A stretch of 64,000 nucleotides of DNA, from assembly GCA_032158295.1 (NCBI GenBank), contig JASTWB010000049.1:1-64000 (forward strand), read 5' to 3'. The translations under genes and the position numbers were made by a program. Positions within the stretch are counted from its first letter, which is position 1. Every line of letters starts with the position of its first letter. The DNA is from Pycnopodia helianthoides (lineage: Eukaryota; Echinodermata; Asteroidea; Forcipulatida; Asteriidae). Shown here one piece after another: positions 49,801-58,800 of this stretch. The notes below the pieces were generated by a model. The model searched no databases, was not told the DNA's origin, and saw only the letters and a list, made by a program, of their open reading frames with translations.

Positions 49801-52800
49801 CATTGGGGCCGCAACTGAAAAGGCGCTGTCACCCCAACTGTACTTATTTACGTGCTCCTCCGCACTATCACCCGTGTTTCCATGCATATCGCTTTATTGT
49901 AAACCACATTGAGTTGAAAAAAGCTGCAGTGGATCTTTAAAAAAAATGTTCTTCCTGGGAAGCTGAGTTTTACTGTTAATGCTATTGACCTCTTTTAAAA
50001 GTCATCTTTCTTACTTACTAGTTCATTTCTTCAACGAAGGAAAATGGATTCTGCCTTTAAGGGTTGAAGCTCCATTAACCCCAAACCTCATTATAATCAA
50101 ATGTTACAAACCTACACCTACCAGTATCGTTGGTTATGACTGTCACTGATGCCTCTATCCCTGCTCCCGCACTGTTAGAAGGTGTGACGTGCACACGATA
50201 TGTAGAGTGAGGGTATAATCCAGTCATGGTTGTTGGTGACTGAGAGCCATCGAGCCACTGCTTACGATTTAGGGAAACTTCTCTGTTACACTGGTCCCTT
50301 TTATGGAAAGACAATAGTTTTAATCCTCCGGGGACAGGTTCAAACAGAATCATACATGGTTAGGGTTAGGAAGTACGTGTACTTCAGCTGCAGTAAGAGT
50401 GACTTTAGATTTATTTGTTTTTTTGTATACACAAATAAGTGAATTTGCTACTTTTATTAGGCTTGCAACTGTTTGACAGCGTTCATAGAAATCTTTTTTG
50501 TGGTATTCCATTGTTCAGGTCTATAAGTACTTTAATTCAATTTAGTAAGCAGATTAATTACTATCATTTGTTGCGTGTGGCGGCTGAAAAAAACAGTTGG
50601 GAGTAATTTTTCCGAGTTGCTCCTCTCAACTGTTGAACTAATGATAAACGCAATGGAATGGGCTAATTTGTATTTTACATCAGTGGTAACGGTTATATTT
50701 TTCGAGGAAAGGAAATAGTTTTAAATTTTGTTCCACCGACCTGTTTACATTTGTGCGTCCCTGATTGCCGAAAAACGAGAACAAATGAAAACAATATTTT
50801 GCTATCAGACAGACCTTATTCTTATTCTTATTCTGTATTTGTCAATAAATACAGTCACTAAGTAACACAAGGAATAAATAAATAAATAAATCAGAATTTA
50901 AGTAAATAAAAGCAATAAGTAAATATTAGCAAAACAACAAAAATAAAGGCACACGAAGTCTACAAAACAACCTTAATGTAATGGCCAGGATCAACAAAAG
51001 CATACTTAGACACTGTAGCTCGAAAGCCTGTTGACCCAGTCACATAAGGAGACAATACACTAATGAAAAAAATATTTATATGAAGAGATAAATTAAATAA
51101 TTATAGAATGTGTAAATACACAAAACACTATGTAATAAACTAAATAAATTAACTTTGAATAAAAGTAAGAAAATTTGAAAAGAGACAAACAATATTTTGT
51201 TTAAATTACTTAAAACAAATACAATAAAAATAAAGATAAATAAACAAATAGAAACGATACAAATATTGTACATAATAAAAAAATAAAAATAAATTTAACA
51301 AGCTAAGGGGTAAAAAAAAACCATGTATATAAATAAATAGATGAATGAACAGATGAAGAAATCCAGACAACAATAAAATAAACAAAATGAATCAATCAGT
51401 CGAAAATAAATGTACAGAAACAACAAAAACAACAACAACAACAACAATGAATAAATGACTTGAATGAATGTGATGAAAGGAAATGGGAACTCATGGTGTT
51501 TATCAAAACAAATGGATGGTTGAAGAATGCTGTAGGAGATGAACAAGTCTTAAAAAAAAATCTAATTAGCATCTAGATTGTAATAGTAAGCAGATAGTTT
51601 CTTACAACAAAACATTCAAAGTGTCCAGAATAAGTGAGTCTTTTATGTGTGAAGGCAAGTTGCTCCATAACCGAGGAAATGAATGAATTGGTGTGTACTT
51701 GAGAGCTTAAGTTCTGGCATAGTGATGGTGAAATGTGGTTAAGTCTAAATGGGTGTTGATGTTTGTGTTACACTTGATGGCATCGCAGTCAATAAGTCCA
51801 AACAAAGATTTGATGGTGAAAATGATGATGTGCTGTTGTCTCCTGTTAGCAAGGCTCATCCAGTTGAGTGTTCTTAAACGTTCCTTATAAGGCATTTCTC
51901 TTCGCTGTTGCTTCAAGCACATTCTGCTTGCCCTGCGTTGCACACCTTCCAACTTTGCTGATAATGTGGCAGTGTATGGGTACCAGGCAGGTAACCCATA
52001 CTGCAAGACAGGCAGAACTAAGGCAATAATATAAAGGCACCTGAGGGCATGTGAGGATGACCCCCAGCAATCTGCCATATGAAACCAAGAGTTTTGTTTG
52101 CTTTGGACACAACCAAATTTACATGATCATTCCAATTTAGCTTGTTATTAACAGTTATCCCAAGGTACTTATACAATGAAACAACACCAAGGGCATTACC
52201 TTGCAGTGTGTAATGTGGAAGATGCTCGTCCTTGGGTGTTTTGCAGCGAGACAAATGCATCACTTTGGATTTTTCTTTGTTGATCTTCATACCATTAGCT
52301 ATGCTCCATTGACTGAGCGTTGTAAGGTCAGACTGTAGAGCATGTTCATCAGCGGGAGATTTGATTGGCTTGCAAATGAGGGTGTCGTCAGCAAAAAGTA
52401 GAGAAGTTGCAGATATATTTATTGAAATATCACTGATAAAGGGGTTGAAGAGAAGCGGACAAAGGACACCTCCCTGGGGAACTCCAGATGAGACTGGTGC
52501 CCAAGAAGAGACGCTTCCACGGTATGTAACTCGCTGCTGTCGATCAGTGAGAAATGATTTCAGCCAGATCCATGTGGGGCCACGAATGTTAAAGTTATTA
52601 GCCAATTTATTGAGAAGAATGTGGTGAGGCATGAGGTCGAAAGCCTTGCTGAAGTCAAGGAAGATGATGTCAAGTCGAGGTGGGTGTGGCTTATCGAGAA
52701 TAGTTGCCCAGTCATGGGTTGCATTGATGAGTTGGGTAACACATGATTTCTTAGCTGTGAAACCATGTTGTTTATCATTACCCAGACATATGAGTTTACA

Positions 52801-55800
52801 TGCTTAATAATGTTCTCGGCTATAGCTTTTTCTAACACCTTGCCAACTACTGATGTTAAAGCAACAGGTCGATATTTAATAATGCAGTTGCGACTGCCGG
52901 CTTTGAACACAGGGTTGATTTGAGAGAGTTTCCAATTCTTAGGAACAGATCCTTTACCAAGAGATGAATTCATCAGTCGCAGTAGCGGTGGAACAAGTGG
53001 AGTTTTTTGCAGCTTGAAGAATTGATGTTGAGATTGAGTCTGGACCAGGTGCCTTGTGAGATGACAACGAGGATGAAGCCTTTGTCAACCATTCAAAGGT
53101 AACTTTAAATTCAGGCATCTCAGGTCTTGGTAGGGAACATGACGGAGCAGTCTCTGGGCACATTGCAGCTGGAGAATGGACAGAGGTGAAAAAGTCATTG
53201 AAGGCTTGGGCGATTTCACCTGGCTTATGGATGAGACTACCAGCAGACTGGAAAGCAGCAGGGCATTTGGACTTTCTTTGATCACGAACAAAGCGCCAAA
53301 AGCTTCGCTTGTTGTCAGATGCAGCAAATAAATGATTGACATATTTCCAATATGACGATTTTGTCAAGTTCTTCACTTTGTTCCTAATTTGTTTGTAGTG
53401 CAGCCAGGTAGATGGAGAGTTTACTCTTTTTGCTTTGGTATTAAAACAGAGTGTGTTTTAGTGAGATGAGTTTTTTAAGTTCTGCATTTATCCGAGGGGA
53501 TGATTTGCGATGACAATTCGACCGTGGGATGCTATCTCAAACAGCTGCATCAAGGATGTCATTAAATCCTTCCCAAGAGGCATTAGGATCCTCATCATCC
53601 AAGAATGCAGACCACGGTGCAAGATGTAACAGTTGCTGTAGATAATCAAAGTCAGCTTTCTTGTACTGAAGAAAAGAACGAACAACATTTGGATGTGGTG
53701 AAGCTCGAGCTGCACAAAAATCGAAGTATACTGCGTGGTGATCGCTACTAACTGGGTTAGCAAAAGACGTAACGTTAGTGAATTTCTCTTGTCGATTAGT
53801 AAAGATAAGGTCGATTGTGGTTCCATCCAGGGAGGAGTTGTTTGAAGGGCGAGTTACATCCTGAACTAACTGTTCAAGACTCATGGAGTCAGTTATTTCT
53901 TGAAGACTTACTAAGGAAGTAGACTCCGTTTGCCAGTTTATATTAAAATCTCCCGTCAGAATACAGCCTTCAAAGATATGAAGTTCCGGTTGATTAGCAT
54001 CACATGTGTCTTGTAATTTGTTAAAGAAAGTTATGGCAGAGTTTGGAGGCCTGTAGATGATTCCAACTAGCCATTTGGAGCTTTTGATGGTCATAGATAG
54101 CCATATCATTTCAATGTCTACAGGGTCAAAGATCTTCAGATGAATTGGGAGTAGAGTATCATTGACGATGGCCATAATACCACCACCATGACTGTCTCGA
54201 TCATGCCGAAAAGAAGAATATCCAGACAAACAAGGAGATATTAAGTCAGTGTCATTAGCTGACATCCATGTCTCAGTGACACAAACGATATCAAAGGGAT
54301 GGAGTTCAAGGAATGCTAGTAGGTTGTGCTGTTTGTTACGGATGCTTCTGGCGTTCAAGAGGAGCCCAGATAAAGAGTTCTGTCAAACGATGGTCGGCTG
54401 ACCATCGCTTTGAAATTATATAACATTGCAATTTTCGTTAAAATTAAAATAAAAACATATGGCAAAACGATATTACCGAGGACGTGGAAATAAGACGTAA
54501 CTTCAGTGAGGTTAGATATTTAAAAGCAACTTATTTTCTTATTTTTTTTTTCTCTTTTCATGTCCGCAATTGAATCTACCCTTAAAATGACTTAATCGTT
54601 GGACAATTTCCACATCTAAAAATAAAACAAACAAATGCATATGTATAAACATTCAAGGATTGATGCGAAATATTTCAGTTTGGGGCTTGTTTTAGAGATC
54701 GTAAAATTCTTACCTGTTGATGAGTTTGTATTCCACCGTGTAATTAGAGACTGGACAGTTGTTGGCAGTCGGGCTCTGCCACGTAACACGTATTTGGGTT
54801 GCGTCTGAGGTTTGATTTGCCCGTAGCATGGTCACTCTTCCTGGAACTAGGTTATTAAGGAAGGTGGGATGTGGTTTTACGTTATACTGTAAACAACTTC
54901 AAGGTCAAAATTGACCCGAATCTTGGTCCGGTGGATCCTGACTCATTTCTAGTGCATTTTTATTTATCAATGACCTGCCCGTTTTTAAATTTATTTCCTT
55001 TTTAATGAAACCATATTTAAACTGTTTTGTTTACTCCGTCCCATACGAGCAACTGCCTCAATTGTCTCTAATAAGGGAATAAAAGGGTAGTGACGCGGTC
55101 TTAACCGGCCGTTTAAAACCGGCAGGGTTGTGGCAGTGTGATGAAGGACCGAGCCGAAGGCGAGGTCCTTTATCGCACGGCCACGGCCCTGCAAGGTTTT
55201 AAACAGCCGGTTAAGACCAAGTCACTAGTCTTTTATTCCCATTCATAAATGCCCTTTTTGTTAAAAAGCGTAATATTTTTGGAAAAATCTCAACTTTTCT
55301 GTTAACTTTCATTTCCTGTCACGTCCTCGAGGCCTGTTTCGCGAAGGATACATGCCACGCTCAACAGTTGTGCGTACGCGCGCGTTATAACACTAACATG
55401 TATTTAGACTGAATACCAGTACACGCAGTATGTGTTGATTGCGTTTCGCGTAAATTAGCGCCTGCGTAAAACCTTGCGCGCCACAGGTGTGTTTAAACAC
55501 TTCTAGCCGTGCATTATCATCCGTTTATAACCGGCCACGTGACACGCTCTCCACCAGTCAGAATGGATAAACTCTCCGAGGTATTTATGTATGGTGTTTT
55601 AAAGCTTCTCACACAGTTATTCATGTAAGTTTAAGATTCAAATGGTAAACTAATCTATGGTCACAATGTGCTTTGTACATACCGATAGTATATGTGGTCT
55701 CTCCTCGCTCAAATGATGTGCCTCTTCTTGTTCTGAGTGTAGTTACATAGACGGTGTATAATGTACACGAAGACAACTGGTCAAAATGTGCAAACGTTGT

Positions 55801-58800
55801 TGTTACGTCCACATGCCTTAGACTTCGGGTTTGTCCTGCTAGAAACAACTTTGCTCTGTAGCCAGTGATCGTGCCTCCTCTGCTACCACATGGGATGGGG
55901 TTCCAGGTGACGCTGATGCTACTTTCAGTCACATCACTTCTATCAAAAGTAGGCGCAGCTTGAGGGCCTAATGTAAGTTATTGTAAGGCAGTAGTTTATG
56001 GTAGTTAAAACAGTTAAAACGTCAGTCCTTTCTTGTCGATCATATATTATTGTAGATAAAAATATACACAAAATACGTTCTAAATACATATATTTGGGAT
56101 ACAAACGCCGTGTGGCAGTTATCAAGCCCCATATTGGGTTATTAAATTAAATGTCTCCTTTTCCATATCCTTATTCAAGATTAATAGTTACAAGGGTTGG
56201 ATGAAGCTCAACAACTCAAAAAATTTGTATTGAAATCAAACGCCTGCCACTGTAAACCACAATGATCCAAAATCTGACAGTGATACTTTTCTGATCAGAT
56301 CTACATGGTCTAGATGGAGAGGCTGGAGCACCAGGTTCTATACATGTCATGTTTTTGAATAATTATAGGAAAGTGAAAGGAGTATGCAGTAAGCTTTTTC
56401 TATAATAAAACAAAGGCACAAAAAAATAAAAATAGCTGCTGGCTATTTGACCACTCGTTGTGCATATAAGTTGTACATAAACAGTCATAATGCATTTATT
56501 ACAAATAACCTCCACTCTCACAAAAACTTACTTCCTTCACCGGTAATCTCCGATTTAGTTTTCGATGTTCCATTTCCAGCACTATTTCTCGATGTAACAT
56601 TGACTTCGTACGTAGAGTATGCTTTCAATCCTTGTATAGTGACTGAAGTAGCGGTAGTCACCAGTGAAACAACGGAATGGTCACCCTCTTGACATTGTTC
56701 CAGATTGATGAGTTCATAGGTCACCAGGTAGTCAGTGGCAGGGCAAGGATTGATGTTCGAACCAGGAGCGCTCCATGACACTCTCAGTCGATCATGTTGT
56801 ATGCGATCGATGCTCATTCTGGTAACAGCATCTGGAACTTTGAATGGTCATGCACAAAAGTGTGGATTTTGATTAATAGATAAGAAACACATGAATAATC
56901 TATCGTCAGTTATCATATAATATGAACCTAGCATGACGAGTTTCAACGAAAAGTTTAATTATCACCGACGTGCTCGTTTTTTTGTTTATTTTATTTTTAT
57001 TGAAACGATATTTAAACGGTTTTGTATTCTCCCTCCCTAACGTAGCGACTGCTTCATTTGAAACTGTCTGTATTTTAAAGCTTCTCACATAGTTACTCCA
57101 TTGTATTTAAGATTCAGATGATAAATTAATATGTTGTCAAAATATGTACTGCTCGTACAGATAGGGTCAAAACATGTTATGTACATACCGATAGTATCTG
57201 TGGTCTCTCCTCGCTCAAATGATGTGCCTCTGCTTGTTCCAAGTGTAGTTACAGAGACGGTGTATAATGTACACGGAGCCAATTCGTCAAACTGTACAGA
57301 CGTTGTTGTTACATCCACATCCCGCGGACTTTGGGTTTGTCCTGCTAGAAACAAATTTGCTCTGTAGCCAGTGATCGTGCCTCCTCTGCTACCACATGGG
57401 ATGGGGTTCCAGGTGACGCTGATGCTACTTTCAGTCACATCACTTCTATCAAAAGTAGGCGCAGCTTGAGGGCCTAATGTAAATTATTGTAAGGCAGTAG
57501 TTTATGGTAGTTAAAACAGTTAAAACGTCACTCCTTTCTTGTCGATCATATATTATTGTAGATAAAAATATACACAAAATACGTTCTAAATACATATATT
57601 TGGGATACAAACGCCGTGTGGCAGTTATCAAGCCCCAAATTGGGTTATTAAATTAAATATATCCTTTTCCATATCCTTATTCAAGATTAATAGTCACAAG
57701 GGTTGGATGAAGCTCAACAACTCACACAATTTGTATTGAAATCGAACGCCTGCCACTGTAAACCACAATGATCCAAAATCTGACAGTGATACTTTTCTGA
57801 TCAGATCTACATGGTCTAGATGGAGAGGCTGGAGCACCAGGTTCTATACATGTAATGTTTTTGAATAATTATAAACAAGTGAATGGAGTATGCAGTTATT
57901 TTTTTTCTATCATAAAACAAAGGCAAACAAAAATAACTGCTGTCTATTTGACCACTCGTTGTGCATATAAGTGGTACATAAACAGTCATAATGCCTTTAT
58001 TACAAATAACCTCCACTCTCACAAAAACTTACTTCCTTCGCCGGTAATCTCTGATTCAGTTTTCGATGTTCCATTTCCAGCACTATTTCTCGATGTGACG
58101 TTGACTCTGTACGTAGAGTATGCTTTCAATCCTTGTATAATGACTGATGTATCGGTAATCACAAGTAAACCAACGGAATGGTCACCCTTTTGACATTGTT
58201 CCAGATTGATGAGTTCATAGGTCACCAGGTAGTCAGTGGCAGGGCAAGGATTGATGTTCGAACCAGGGGCGCTCCATAACACTCCCAGTCGATCATGTTG
58301 TATGAGATTGATGGTCATGGTGGTAACAGCAGCTGGAACTTTTGAATGGTCATGCACAAAAGTGTGGATTTTGATTAATAGATAATAAACACATGAATAA
58401 TCTATCGTCAATTATCATACAATATGAACCTAACATGACGAGTTTCAACGAAAAATTTAATTATCACCGACGCGCTCGTTTTTTGTATTTCTTTTCTTTC
58501 GTTTTTTTAGTCTCCGTCCCATACGCACCGACTCTCTGCTTTTTGTGCTCCCTGTCTGTTAAACTGTTGTTGTTTTTTACCTCCTATTTCAAACAGCTGT
58601 ACATGCGTTGAACATGAAGTATTTTCTTTGATTGAATAAGACTAAATAATTATTTAAACACTTTTGTTTATGGCACAGGAAGAAAAAGGGCCTAGAGAAG
58701 GTTTGAATTCTCGAAAGTCCAGCATTGCTCGTAACCTTTTTTTAATTTACGGGATTGATGACGTCAGTTATACTGTTGCACACATACTCAACCTTACTTT

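Larger units (their letters stand above)
50815..54390 (-). mobile_element. CR1/L2-like LINE, 5'-truncated, decayed ORF2
   Basis: On the minus strand it starts inside ORF2 (about 54390), with endonuclease, connector, RT and C-terminal parts, and ends at 50815 with a hairpin and three aataag units. A 3' hairpin plus microsatellite tail instead of poly-A is the CR1/L2 pattern. It lies in the RPTP intron that splits FN3-6, in the same sense as the gene. Confidence 0.82.
55596..58555. repeat. Tandem duplication, unit about 1.5 kb, each with one FN3 type A and one type B exon
   Basis: The left unit (about 55596-57070) and the right unit (about 57071-58555) align across exons and introns, including gtcgatcatatattattgta and tacatggtctagatggagag. 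Equivalent exon ends are offset by 1,501-1,506 bp. The identity of introns shows that the duplication is recent. Confidence 0.93.

Noticed and set aside
51295..51546. Minus-strand frame rich in Phe/Leu/Tyr resembling a membrane protein
   Set aside because: It is AT-rich LINE 3' UTR; hydrophobicity comes from base composition.
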